From: Chrysomallon squamiferum
Lineage: Eukaryota > Mollusca > Gastropoda > Neomphalida > Peltospiridae
Direction of reading: 5' to 3'
Assembly (NCBI GenBank): GCA_012295275.1
Contig: CM022672.1
Coordinates: 23,386,476-23,450,475, forward strand
DNA: 64,000 nucleotides
In this document: positions 1 through 14,819 of the stretch, in pieces
How positions within the stretch are numbered: position 1 is the stretch's first letter
Layout of the letters: the number at the start of each line of letters is the position of its first letter
The notes under the pieces: generated by a model
The model's input: the letters and a program-made list of their open reading frames with translations, nothing else
Databases searched by the model: none
Told to the model about the DNA's origin: nothing
Program-made: the position numbers and the translations under genes

Positions 1-841
1 TAATTTTGTTTTTAATAACTATTGATTAATGTGTCTCTAAATTTCATTATCTAAATTGATTTACGATCTGTTACATTCTAGCTGTATCGAGTCGATTAGG
101 TGTGTGTTAATAAATACAGTTCAGGTGTGCATCGTGGGTGAAACAAAATGGACAACAGAACATATTTTCAAAATAAACTTGCAGATCCTCGTTAAGCTGC
201 ATACTCACCGTGCGATTAGTGTTTACAGAATTCTAACATCTGTTAAGATGCGTTCACACAATCCAACTTGTGATAACTTTGTATTTCCAAAATACTTAAG
301 AGATGTTCATTTTTGGCGGCGTTATCAGCCACACGACCTGGAGAATTTACAAAGTTCAGATATCTGTAGTTTACACTGTATCACTCTCACTGTAGAGCTC
401 TCACGCTGCGAGTCTGAATGTAAGTCCTACTCAGCAACTCGCAGCAAAATAATAATAGCATTTATTGTTCATTTAAGCTGTATTCGCGCTTTAAGCGACT
501 TGTTGTAATATTTCTTTACAATAACGTGAAAGATCTGCTTTAAACGACATTCAGAGGAGGCGATCTGCTGCAAGAGCTGATAGCATTTTATCTGCCTTGT
601 TTCTAATAATGATTCGTTTTCACTGGGCAGTGATATCCGAAAGCGAACGAATTATCATGATTATAACATTCCAAATAATATCACGTTCCCACTAAGGAGT
701 TTGTAAAAGTAACATGTAAAATATAGTTAGTAGTCTGAGGAAGAACAAAAAAAAAAAAAAAAAAAAAAAAAGAAAGAAAGAAAAAAACGAAAAGTAAAAA
801 AAATGATATTAAAAATCTAAATATTTAATTATTCGAAGCGT
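1..841. other. Left edge, no supported gene; poly-A/GAAA tract at 747-786
   Basis: This is moderately AT-rich, non-repetitive DNA. A 150-codon open frame runs from 56 to 508. It has no recognisable domain, signal peptide or membrane segment, and such a length is expected by chance a few times in a window of this size and composition. A poly-A run grading into GAAAG units lies at 747-786. Confidence 0.5.
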
Positions 842-905
842 CTTTACTCCACCAGATGATTCATTCGGCGAAGATAATCTCTTTTACATATGTATGTGTG
901 TATGT
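842..905 (+). repeat. Dispersed 60-bp module, copy 1, leading into TATG repeats
   Basis: The core TTTACTCCACCAGA recurs with GATAATCTCTNTTACATATG in this copy and in the one at 1124-1187. Both lead directly into TATG-type simple repeat. In the first copy that repeat is short; in the second it expands to over 400 bases. The pair brackets the SINE head. Confidence 0.7.
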
Positions 906-1034
906 ACTTACGTAGCTTAGGATTTCGAATATTCTGTGTCTTATGTACGTCTGAATAGACTCTGTACATAGACAATATTCGGGAACGCACTGGCGCAGAA
1001 GGACAAAGTCCAATCACGACCACACAAGCCCGTC

Positions 1035-1120
1035 AGATACCGCTGACGAGACTCGAACGTATGACACACATTCGCCCGCACTCCGAAGGCGGACGATGTT
1101 ACTGTTCGGCCATAGAGACA
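1035..1120 (-). mobile_element. tRNA-like SINE head with long variable arm (Leu/Ser-type spacing)
   Basis: On the minus strand an A-box-like TGGCCGAACAGT (1113-1102) and a B-box-like GTTCGAGTCTC (1058-1048) are about 55 bases apart, start to start. That is the spacing of tRNAs with a long variable arm. A possible anticodon stem, CCGC/GCGG, lies between them. The T-stem is degenerate, so this is not a functional tRNA. A unique body follows towards lower coordinates (about 905-1035), and the element ends in TATG/CATA repeats. Octopus SINEs derived from tRNA are known (types called OK, OR1 and OR2, plus squid Ceph-SINEs). I cannot say which family this is, if any of them. Confidence 0.4.
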
Positions 1121-1123
1121 ACT

Positions 1124-1181
1124 TTTACTCCACCAGAAGATTCAGTCGGTGAAGATAATCTCTGTTACATATGTATGTGTT

Positions 1182-1187
<6 letters not shown>
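1124..1187 (+). repeat. Dispersed 60-bp module, copy 2, leading into TATG repeats
   Basis: This is the second copy of the module at 842-905, about 280 bases downstream in the same orientation with a few substitutions. It is followed by a very long TATG/TG tract. It translates as part of a long open frame (TTFTPPEDSVGEDN...), but the frame exists only because the TATG repeat lacks stops. Confidence 0.7.
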
Positions 1188-1215
<28 letters not shown>

Positions 1216-1581
1216 TGTATGTAGTATGTATGTATGTTTGTGTGTATGTATGTATGTATGTATGTATGTATGTATGTGTATATATGTATGTATGTATATA
1301 TGTATGTATGTATGTATGCATGTAGTATGTATGTATGTATGTAGTATGTATGTATGTATGTATGTATGTGTGTGTATGTATGTATGTATGTATGTGTATG
1401 TATGTGTGTATATGTATGCATGTATGTATGTATGTATGTGTATGTATGTGTGTATATGTATGCATGTATGTATGTATATATGTATGTTTATGTATGTGTG
1501 TATATGTATGTTTGTATGCATGCATACATGTATGTGTGTGTGTACATATGTGCATGTGTGTGTATGTAGGTATGTGTATAC

Positions 1582-1616
<35 letters not shown>

Positions 1617-1632
1617 TGTGTGTGTGTCTGTA
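1170..1632. repeat. (TATG)n/(TG)n compound microsatellite, about 460 bp
   Basis: Near-continuous TATG units with TG interruptions end in a pure (TG)n run. All long open frames here on both strands (YVCM... and HTYI... proteins) are translations of this repeat. Confidence 0.95.
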
Positions 1633-3460
1633 TAAAGGACGTACATATATAAATGTAAAGAAGGTAAAGTGCCAGCCTTCTACCGGAACAGACACACTCA
1701 GGTTTACATGTTTACCCCAGTGGTGAAGCTCGTTCATATACTCTTAAACAAAGCGCGTATAATATTACGATAAACAACAATCAGTGACTAATAGATATGC
1801 GTGACAAATGCTTTGCGGAATACCCACAGGGACGTCGTAAAGTACACGGTTGTAGTCATCAAGCATAATTATCAACATAAATAAGCTCATTTTTGATACT
1901 GATAATGGTGTGAGGACCAGATAAGAAGACGTGTAAGTAAACTTGCTCGATCGTGGAACAGATTTATGACGTTGAAAGTGAGGTTTCTTTTTATTAAAAT
2001 TGCGCAAAAAACGCAAGTTGTAATTTCCGGCAGTGTCATGCGTAAATCATTTGGCTCTATTTGGATTTTGTAATTAACTATCTAAACATTAACCTTTTTG
2101 TCTGCAGTAGTTTTAAAAAAAAAGAGAGAAAAAGATACGACTCTAAACCTACATCATCACTTAATTATTAATTTTAACTAACTAACTAAATAAATAACAG
2201 TCAATGCAACAACAAAAGAAACTAACTGATCAAAGCTTCACCATAAGGTACACACTTAATATTACATTCTAAAGGAGTTTTAAAGCTGTATTAAAACTAT
2301 ATTTTGTAATAGTTATTAAGCCTGACAAGAATTCCAGACTGTATAAAACGTACCAATAGCCCTCTCAAAAAAAAAAAAAAAAAAAAAAACAAAAACAAAA
2401 AAATAAAATAAAATAAAATAAATTAATAATAATAATAATACCTCGACCGAAACCCCGAACAAACCCCCCAAAACAACAACAAACAAACAAACAAAAAAGA
2501 GAAAAAACACAACAGAAACAACAAGAAATAACCTGAAGGAATTATAAAACATAATTCAAAGTCGAAAGTTCTGTAATATTTTCTGTAAGGAGCCTCAAGA
2601 TAGTCACCTAAGACTGAATTAATAATTTTTTCAACCAAAATCCCATTTCAGTAACAGCATAGAAAAACGTGTGTGATTAAAATGAAATCTTCATTCAACG
2701 ACGATTATAAACAGTCTTTCAGAAAAACGATATTACCGATAACTGTTTATAAAATTATCTGAATTATGAAAAAAAAAAAAAAAAAAAAAAAATATATAAT
2801 AATAATAAAAATATTACAAATGCCAATCAGGTATCACAATGTTTTTGAAATGAATTTTGAAACATTGATGTAGCATGAGTAAGGTGATCCGAATATCTAA
2901 GACGTTTGTGTCTTGCCAGTGAAAATTGAATATTTATTGCTAATAACGTGCATCATTAAAGTCTAAACGTTCGCTTTACGTTATTATTAGTTTGAAACAT
3001 GCACGCTTTACAGGACGACACTGAGTTATTGGCGTTCAGGGAAAAAGAAACCAATGATTTCTTTTTTTGTCTTTGAACCATAAATAATCTTTGTTTTCTA
3101 ATTAGTTGTAAAAGTCTTAATGGGTGTTCCACGAGGTTATTGACCGAAAGCATTCATTGCCTGCTAAAAGGTCATCATCTCAGTTTCCCAGATTTATCAG
3201 GAACCGAGGGATGTCCACAATATGACAGTTAATTTACATCGCCTGATATTCTGAAATAGTGTTTCTCTGTACTGTAAGGAACCTGCTACAGAAATAAAAA
3301 GTAAAACAAATTATTATGAAACTGATGTCAGATCACAATTCAGAAATATATAGAGAGAGATGAGGAAGGGAAAAGTTCGTAAAGACCATATTCATCAAAC
3401 TATCCATTAATGCAAACAAATAGAAAAAACAACTAAATATATGTTATAGAAATACGTATG
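1633..3460. other. Intergenic, no gene seen; A-rich tracts
   Basis: This stretch holds a 23-base poly-A at 2367-2389 followed by AAATA and AAT units to about 2450, and another poly-A at about 2769-2791. Open frames here are short and either low-complexity or without recognisable motifs. Confidence 0.6.
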
Positions 3461-3468
3461 TTATCTGT

Positions 3469-3489
3469 GTATGTATGTATGTATGTCTG

Positions 3490-3526
<37 letters not shown>

Positions 3527-3642
3527 ATATATCTATGTATGTATGTATGTATGCATGCATGCATGTATGTATGTGTATATGTGCATGTTTATATATGCTT
3601 ATGTATGTAGGTATATATATATATGACTGCATGTTTATATAT

Positions 3643-3717
<75 letters not shown>

Positions 3718-3765
3718 AAAGTATGAATGTATAGTTACTTGCATGGATATATCTATAATTAAATG

Positions 3766-3831
<66 letters not shown>

Positions 3832-3834
3832 TGC
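3469..3834. repeat. Compound TATG / (TA)n / (GT)n microsatellite cluster
   Basis: TATG-type units (3469-3620) are followed by a pure (TA)n run at about 3648-3704 and, after a 65-base spacer, by a (GT)n run at about 3769-3830. Open frames within are repeat translations. Confidence 0.95.
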
Positions 3835-6484
<2,650 letters not shown>

Positions 6485-6650
6485 TGATATTTATTTGTTT
6501 ATTAATTAGTTTGCTCACATCAGATGCATTCATAGGGATAACGTCATGCACAGTAATTTACAGCATTTAAGATAAATTATAAACGTGCTGAAAATAAATA
6601 GTATTTAATTACACAATAGATAAAACATTCTGGTACTGAAAATTACTAGA

Positions 6651-7296
6651 AACAACAACAACAAAACAATAATAATAACAACAATAATAACAAGAACAAC
6701 AACAATAATAATAATAATAATAATAATAATAACTGTAATAAATAATGATAAAAATCACATAGTGTGGCAGAAAACATCTTCGAAATAAAAACTAAGAGAA
6801 AGCAGCAACACAGCAATGACAAAAAGTAACCTGCGGCGAATGAAATGATTTTTTTAAACCCTCAAGCCGCCTCTCAAGCAAAAACAGCAACAAGAAAATG
6901 TTATAAAGAGAAATAACGTAAAATACGTAGAAGAAAAGAAGAAAAAGACATTATGCAAAGAGATATAAAAATTAAGGAAATTAGAATATTATGTTTTTAA
7001 GCTTTTGAATAATAACTTCCTTTTTTTTATTATTATTTTTTTTAAATATATTAGTTTAGAAAGGTGAGCATATATTGTGTCGCGAATTAGAACTAATTTA
7101 AGGATTTTGTTTCTCAACTTTTTAATAATTTTATCTTAAATTATTCCTGCTTTGTTGCCATTTTAACAGTAAGAAAAGATTCAAAGCAAGAAAATATTTT
7201 GTGAATAAAACAAAATGCAATGAATGAATGATTGAACGAATAAATAAATAAATAACAAGAGACGCAACAATAACAACAACAACAACAACAACAACA
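6651..7296. other. Triplet-rich intergenic block (AAC, AAT, ACA)
   Basis: AAC/AAT triplets lie at about 6651-6732 and ACA triplets at about 7267-7296, separated by A-rich unique sequence. No gene is visible. Confidence 0.7.
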
Positions 7297-7432
7297 ATAA
7301 AAAGTATTTACCATAGTTATATGTTGATATCTTCGGTTGTTTTAAAATTTGGCGTATCCGCGTAATGTTCTGACATATTTGCGTTTAAAGAATTATTCAA
7401 GTAAACATTTTACAGACGTGAGCACCGATCTC

Positions 7433-7576
<144 letters not shown>

Positions 7577-7928
7577 TTTTATAATCAATTTTTTGCTTAC
7601 ATACTACCTTCCTTGATGGTGACTACGTCGACTTGTAATTTTCTGCAGAATGCCACTGGGTCAAAACACGTCTATTATTAACCAAAGCGTTAACACGATT
7701 TTTTTTCACACTATTGTTCTAAACAATAGCTCCTCAAATAGTTTCCGTACTGAAACACACTGTTAATTGTTATAGATTTCTTCGGTTAAAGTTTCTAAAG
7801 ACCAGTCATTACCTTTGTCAATTACTAAATTAGAAAGCGCAATATGTAATAAAGAGTGTAAGTGTTTAGTTGCCTCAGTGATAAAATGATTAAATAAATA
7901 AATAAATAAATAAGTAAAGAAGAACTTT

Positions 7929-8019
7929 AGCACTACTACTGCTGCTGTTACCATCACCACTACCACTACCTCCATCGCAGCTACTACTACTACTGCTGCT
8001 ACTACTACTACTACTACTG

Positions 8020-8058
<39 letters not shown>

Positions 8059-8271
8059 TTACTACGACCACTATTATGACTATAGCTATAAATACGAACA
8101 TTGCCACTACCATGACCATTACTACTACTACGACTTCATTTTGACTTTGAATTTGACTACAACCACTACCACCAATATTACTACAATTACAAAGATGACG
8201 ACGATCACCGCCACTACTATAACTAGAAAAGTATCAGTAATAATTAAAATAATTATCGTAATCATCATCAT

Positions 8272-8309
<38 letters not shown>

Positions 8310-8345
8310 TTATTATTATTGTTGTTATTATTGTTATTTTTTATT
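7929..8345. repeat. (ACT)n/(ATT)n trinucleotide-rich block
   Basis: Imperfect CTA/ACT triplets with GCT interruptions fill about 7929-8130 and recur as (ACT)n then (ATT)n at about 8270-8345. The poly-Val/Thr open frames here are repeat translations. Confidence 0.9.
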
Positions 8346-8412
8346 ATTAAATATTATTATTATCTGAACTAATTGCAAGTGTTATCTAAGACGAATATTA
8401 TTTTGTTATAAA

Positions 8413-8610
<198 letters not shown>

Positions 8611-10754
8611 TCTCATGGCAAAATGGTAACATGTCAAGATAGGACTCTAATTCACAGTACAGCTAATAATAACCGTGACTGACAAAACCTTTTATTTTAT
8701 AAATATCAAGAAAACATGTTAATGTTATTTTCGCGGATAATGCCATATGGACATGTTTTAGTAGACAGAATAACCATTATTGATGAAATGTATCAGCTGA
8801 GTTTCTATATACTTTGTGAAGTGCCACATGAGACATCATATTAAAAAATACTAATAAAAAAAAAATACTAATAAAAAATAAAATGCAAAAGAATAATAGT
8901 TAAAGTGACTTGTTAATTATTTTCTAACTAATAATGATTATCAGTGAATATATCGTTCTCTCCGATCAGTCTGTTTGTAAAGCGCTTGTATAAGACAGAA
9001 ATCGATTTTCCCCACTTCTAGAACACCAGGACAGCCAAAGATTTAAAGGGAACTAACTGGTGCACTTTACAATTTCCAGTTGTGACTGTAATTAATTCCC
9101 TTGAAAGTACCGTTCTGCTGCGCCTTGCTCACGATAACGCGGCATTTACATGTCTGCGGTTTAGCAAGCGCAGCGCCCCCTGACGGAACATTTATTAATA
9201 GAAATGTGATGAAGGACAATACGTTGTTATGCCGTTGAATGGTTTTGAAGAAAAGTCAAAATTTTGGGCAACTATTCATAGCTTTAATGTTTGGTTATAA
9301 AATAACAAAGAGGATAATTTCACTGACACCCATGCTTATAAAAGCCTGTGTACTTACCATGCACGCATACAGTTCTGCTTTCACAGTATCCGACTGCCGT
9401 CTGGTTGTTGACAATCAAAACGATGCCGTACACGATCACAGTATTACTATATTTAGAACGCGCGACCTTTAGAAATGTATGGAAATTTTAATGGCCGTGC
9501 CTCTATTTATATTCACAATTGAAACAACATACGTAACTTTTAATATGTTCTGTTGTTGGTTTCACTCGATAAATATTGATTATATAACTGTTGGATCTTA
9601 TTAATATGGTGAACAATTAAAAAATTAAACTATAATAACAGTATGTAGTGTTTTCCCTAGAAATTTGGCAAGGTTTGGTAGATAAAACATTGTGGGAATA
9701 TTTTCACCATTTTTAGGGAACCTTTTTTTTTTTTTTTTTGCATTGAAAAAAGAAATAAATAAAACATAAATAAACCGAAATAAACATAAATGTAATTAAT
9801 GTCTTTTCTTTAATAAACGAATGGCAAATGTAAATATGTTACTACAACTGAAAAAATATAACATTTTAAGCTGAATTTTCTTCGTTCGAAATCAGTGCTG
9901 TTGTGTACTTTCATCAACTGTTTTAATGTTTTAACTGCATTTTTTTGGTTAATACAATGCCATGGACATCATGCAGATATAGCAAAAATTGCAACCCAAG
10001 TATATTTACCTTCATATATGTAAGTATATTTCTTTATTTCTTCAAAATAGTTAAGTACCGCGAGATCGTGGAAACCCATTTTTGGAATAATTACAGAAAT
10101 AAAATATAAATGAAAACGCATAAAAATATTAAATTAAGAGTAATGTTAATAAGATCAATAACGACAAAAATAAAACTGAATACAAAAATTAAATTTGAAG
10201 ATAAAATGTTGATAAAAAAAACACATGCCAAAAGTATGTAACGGTAAATTCAGATAGTTACAAAAAGTCTAAATGTACTGAGTCAGCAATCCATGCACAT
10301 TAGTTTGGCCATTTTCAAAATTATAATGACGTTCTGAAGTATATGCTACAAACACCCATCAACACGCACACTACTTCACATATATATATATGCATACATC
10401 ATACAAATACATACAAAATGTATATTTTATAGAAAACTAAAAATTCTACAGGAAAATATTAGCTTTATCAATGATTTGATAGCGAGTAAGAACGAAACAA
10501 CAAATATCATCATGATAAGACTTTAAATTTTTTGAAAAAATGCAATTAGGCAAATTTTCACTAGATAAACTCCGAAATAGATTACTAGAGTAATCTGAGC
10601 TTTATTAGCAGTAGAAAACATCACATTTTTTAGATTAATTTTAATTTTAGTAAATGAAAAATACTTGGCAGACTATTGCAGTCCTATTAATTACAGCTGT
10701 TTATAAGTTTCTAAGTAGCATTGCAAACCTTCAATCATTAATATATATATATAT
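8611..10754. other. Intergenic, no gene seen apart from CTCF-like site
   Basis: This is mostly unique AT-rich DNA with a GC-rich patch at 9110-9190 (see the CTCF-like motif). A 77-codon open frame at 9239-9472 shows no recognisable domain. A short poly-T lies at about 9723-9739. Confidence 0.6.
9171..9189 (-). promoter_or_regulatory. CTCF-like binding motif
   Basis: The plus strand reads AGCGCCCCCTG followed by ACGG. Its reverse complement matches the core of the bilaterian CTCF consensus (CAGGGGGCGCT) over 11 bases. It sits in an unusually GC-rich patch at 9110-9190. Just upstream, GCTGCGCCTTGCT (about 9116-9128) and AGCAAGCGCAGC (about 9163-9174) form an imperfect hairpin whose right arm overlaps the motif. 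Binding is not shown by sequence alone. Confidence 0.3.
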
Positions 10755-10976
10755 ATTCGGCCTTATCACAGATGGAGATATGTAATAATGAAATGTACAG
10801 AATGTTACTAGCGGAAGTGAAAACGAAACATCAAACCCTGTGCTTAGATTTACAGTGTTTACAGTTTTGTGTCATTAAATAAAGAAGTTATATTCATTAA
10901 CTAGGTGTAAAACAAACAAACATTTAATATGTATATATTTCATTATTACATATCTCCATCTGTGATGAGGCCGAAT
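10755..10976. repeat. MITE-like inverted repeat, 40-bp arms, 142-bp spacer
   Basis: Left arm 10755-10794 and right arm 10937-10976 are inverted copies with one mismatch, beginning ATTCGGCC and containing CACAGATGGAGATATG. No transposase is encoded, and no clear target-site duplication is visible because the left flank is a TA repeat. A non-autonomous DNA transposon or a simple foldback are both possible. Confidence 0.65.
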
Positions 10977-11821
10977 GTCGATTTGTGAATATAACAAATT
11001 AATATAAGAATCAAAAACTGGAACTGCATACGTTTTACTCAATAATTTAGAAATATAATTCAACAAAAAAGCGAATCATCATTAAGCAAATGTTTTTAAA
11101 GAGATTTGACATTTAATTCTTATTTAAAATCCGACACTGTTGCTCTGCTTTCACACTGGAATCTTCGCTAAATCTTCGCTAGATCCCGGCTCCCCAACGT
11201 AGGCTAAACAGTTTGCACGTAATCTCGAACACTGCCAGTCATCCTCTGAACTTCATGGAAGAATGTATTAGCATCTAGGTAAGCTTTAGTTAAGTAACCA
11301 AGTAAAATAAGTAAGCAAAATCAATAAAACTGCTTGTAGACAATCTCACTGAGAGATATAAACACGCTTTCTCTCGTCACATTTTCTAAATCCTCACAGA
11401 CGCGTCAATGGTTAGTATACAGTAATTGTGCTAATTTTGAGGTACCTAACCAACGTTCCATTTGTTGTTACGCCAAGAAAATATTTAGACAGATTAGTGG
11501 TAACAGTGTTTGAAGCACGTAGGACAAAATTATGCTGCGGAAGAAAACGTGTGGTACGAGTGTTAACCAAGAAGAGATTTACTGGCCAGGTCTCGACCAG
11601 CCTCACGTCTGGGTTAGTAGTTCCGTGTGTACTGAATGATAAAATCGCAAACTGTAAATTGATGTGATGTGGATCCAGGCAGGTCACGACTATGTCACGG
11701 CAAAAACCGTGAGCTACAGAAAAATAGAATATGTGGATCTAACGTGATACCTCCCATTTTTTTTTTTCTTTATAATCAAACTTTTAATAATCATTTTGTC
11801 AGTTACGAACTTTAATGGCGT

Positions 11822-11823
<2 letters not shown>
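10977..11823. other. Intergenic, no gene seen
   Basis: Overlapping open frames on both strands at 11412-11687 (91 aa minus, 79 aa plus) lie in GC-richer unique sequence, but neither shows a known domain. They may be a transposon relic or chance. Confidence 0.5.

Positions 11824-11856
<33 letters not shown>
11824..11856. repeat. Poly-T tract (33 bases)
   Basis: A pure T run, equal to a poly-A on the minus strand. No retroposed element was recognised beside it. Confidence 0.95.
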
Positions 11857-11968
11857 CAGAAATATTGCATCCATTCCCGGTGAAGTCGTGAGTTCTGTGA
11901 GGCCAAAATGTTCAGGGTGGTTTTAATGTTTTGCAAATGAAGCATATAGTTATAATAGATAATTGTGT

Positions 11969-11970
<2 letters not shown>

Positions 11971-12063
<93 letters not shown>
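11971..12063. repeat. Pure (GA)n microsatellite, about 93 bp
   Basis: Uninterrupted GA preceded by GTTA, the same junction as the GA tract at 58721. Confidence 0.98.
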
Positions 12064-12065
<2 letters not shown>

Positions 12066-12318
12066 AATAAATAAACAAAAACTGTTTTAAGTTCCATTTT
12101 GTTCCGAAACCTCCTTTTTTCTCTTGTAATCGAGATGTGCATCAAGCCTTTCTGAAGTGTTTATTTGAGAAGTTCACACCACCTCTGTTGTATCTAGCTG
12201 ATTAACAATGATTGTTTAAATCTAATTAATAATGTGTTTTATAACGTAATAGAATAATAAACGTATTCACTGATTTGCAAATTTAGAGGTAACTCTTAGG
12301 GTCTCATGCAAAGTGTGA

Positions 12319-12319
<1 letters not shown>

Positions 12320-12381
<62 letters not shown>
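12320..12381. repeat. (AAT)n microsatellite
   Basis: About 20 uninterrupted AAT triplets. Confidence 0.97.
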
Positions 12382-12382
<1 letters not shown>

Positions 12383-14150
12383 TACCTAAATTTGGCTTAA
12401 TACGGTTAATTTTTTTTTCGGACTGTTTTTCAGCGATACGGAATTATAAATTGTGCTGAGGATTTCATATCGTCGTAAAAAGTCTTGCTCCAATTTTGTA
12501 ACTGGTGCAGTTAATCAAATGTGTTCGACATCTTAACAACATTTTTTCTTTCGATACATTTAAGCAAGCTTTCCTAGACCCATCGAGGCAAACAAACATT
12601 GCCGATTTGAATTTTAAAATATTACAGGCCTGCATGTTACAAATTAAAGCATGTCTCATATATCGTAACTTCTTCTCGATAATTAAAGAGGATGTAAATT
12701 TTTGCTTCTCTTTAATATTCAGTTAACAGTCCTTGTGAAGTGATTTTTATTTCTTGTCTGTCAAAGTTCGCGACACAATAAGTATCATTTACTACATAAA
12801 TCATAACATCCCGCTAATATCGGGTTTAGATTAAGTTATTGTCATTATTTATTACATATTTATTTGTAGTATTCTACCACGTTTTAATTAATTTGTTTTA
12901 TTTCTGTTGATTCGTTCATGTTGACGATGGACGTTTTACGTTACGTTATTTTATTTACTTATAAATAATAATAATAATCATGAGTGCATGTTTGACACCT
13001 GCAAGTATGTATTTATAGAACTCATTTACAACATACCAACCTACGTAATTTCCCATCTATCATAAGCTGCAAAAGAAAACAACAACGAAAAAAAAAAAAA
13101 AAACTTTCTCTCAATCGAGATGAATATCTCCCTCAGTGAAAGCTACAGGTTTCCTGTTTCACATGATCACCACACAAAAACCCCAAGCGTATTTGACAAG
13201 AGAAATGAAAGTATGATAAGTGTTATTTGCCGTGTTTTGCTATAATAGTATGCTTTACGAAAATAGCAACTGCGAATCCATGCAGTCGCTTTGAGGAATG
13301 GAGCCAAGACTTGATGCTAAATTATTACTTCAGTCAAAGGAAAATAGATTTTTGAATTATCCCCGATGCCTCTTCATTGTGCAGCGAATTTATTCTGACA
13401 ACTGCTTATTTGACTGAATGAAATATCATCTGTAACCTACAGGATTTCGTAATCGAATGCCAATTGGCATTAAACTGGTTGTAGCTGTTACAGTTATTAT
13501 GCTGATAACATTGATGGTAATGGTCACAGTTAAAAACGATAATTATGATTATAGTTATTTTTCTGTCTAATATAAAACAAAAATATGTTAAAATAAAACA
13601 ACAATTAATTGAATGTTCAGTGAAGGAATAACAAAAAAAAAAAAAAAAATGAAAGAAAAGAGAAAATAAATAAAATAAAATAAATTTAGAATGTGTATTG
13701 TTAACAATGCGCTAAAAAAAAAAAAAAAAAAAAAAGGAAAATTAAATTAAAAAAACCCCCAAAACAACACAAACAAGTGACCTTAAGGATTCCTGTTCGA
13801 TCTCCTTAAAGTTGGAGGTAGATCAAATCTTGCCAACGTGAAAACGAATTATCCACGATAGTGTTGTGTATCAGGTTATTCAGTAATAATTTCCAGTATT
13901 TATTTGCTATCAATAACTTCTTTAAATACTACCTTATGGAATAAAATTCATTTAGTAATATAAATCTCATTAACTGTCCAGTGTCTAATACACACTTGTT
14001 CGCGATAATAAATTAAAAGTAACTAAAAAAAAATGGTTTATGGTAAACTTTTGTCAACAGTTAGATAGATGTATATGATGATGGAATCATTGTCTTTTCT
14101 CGAACGTTTTGTTATTGTTATTGTTATTATCATGCATATGTATCTATTTC
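12382..14150. other. Intergenic, no gene seen
   Basis: Open frames at 12465-12726 (both strands) lack recognisable features. Poly-A runs occur near 13089-13103, 13632-13649 and 13714-13735. A 10-base palindrome, GCCAATTGGC-like, lies near 13459. Confidence 0.55.
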
Positions 14151-14151
14151 A

Positions 14152-14193
<42 letters not shown>

Positions 14194-14424
14194 CACTAAA
14201 TAAATAAAATAAAATAAATTAATCAAAACAGTCAAAAAGATAATGTTAATATTAATAATAATAAAAAATAATTTAAAAAGATATATTAAGAACAAAATTA
14301 ATAAATTAAAAAAAAATAATATATACCAAAATGGAATAACTATTATAAACACACCCACTAAAATATGAATAATATCAAGGGAACACACACAAACACACAC
14401 GCACACACACACACACACACACAA
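14152..14424. repeat. (AAT)n and (AC)n microsatellites with AT-rich spacer
   Basis: (AAT)n lies at 14152-14192 and (AC)n at about 14387-14423. The 91-codon minus-strand frame across them is a repeat translation. Confidence 0.95.
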
Positions 14425-14819
14425 AAAGAAATGTAAAACAATTCCTAAGTAAAATGAATTTGTAACAAAAAATTCAGATTTACGTATATCATATGACTTT
14501 GATAAGTATCATTTATCAGCATGCGACGTAGGCTTATAATTATCAGATTTCGAAACCAGTTTAACAAAATAACATAAATATATCCTTTTCTTAGATTTCA
14601 AAACAATGCTAAATACGCAGTAATATTTGAAAAAGCTTGCTGTGCATTTATTTATTACGTTTCTCATTTGTAAACAACTAAATCACTCATATTTCTTCTG
14701 TAATATTTTTTGTAAGATATGACTGATGTTACATTATTTAAAAAGACTGCAGCGGAAATGTGTTTTTGCTGGGACAGATATATGTTATAGCACTTCATTG
14801 TGCAGTGTTTAATCTCTGT

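Noticed and set aside
56-508. 150-codon open frame at the left edge
   Set aside because: No domain, signal peptide or membrane segment, and a frame of this length is expected by chance a few times given the local base composition. An exon cannot be ruled out, but nothing supports one.
1035-1120. Functional tRNA gene
   Set aside because: Acceptor and T stems do not pair well. Better read as a degenerate SINE head.
1150-1632. CRISPR-like array
   Set aside because: Regular short units are simple TATG microsatellite with no unique spacers, and the DNA is eukaryotic.
1061-1737. Long Tyr/Val/Cys/Met and His/Thr/Tyr open frames on both strands
   Set aside because: Translations of the (TATG)n repeat, whose frames lack stops. 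The same applies at 20.2-20.6, 22.3, 3.5 and 60.2 kb.
7763-8350. Poly-Val/poly-Thr frames that look like membrane or mucin-like proteins
   Set aside because: Arise from ACT/ATT triplet repeats on either strand.
11412-11687. Overlapping 91- and 79-aa frames on opposite strands
   Set aside because: Mutual shadows without recognisable motifs. A transposon relic is possible but unsupported.
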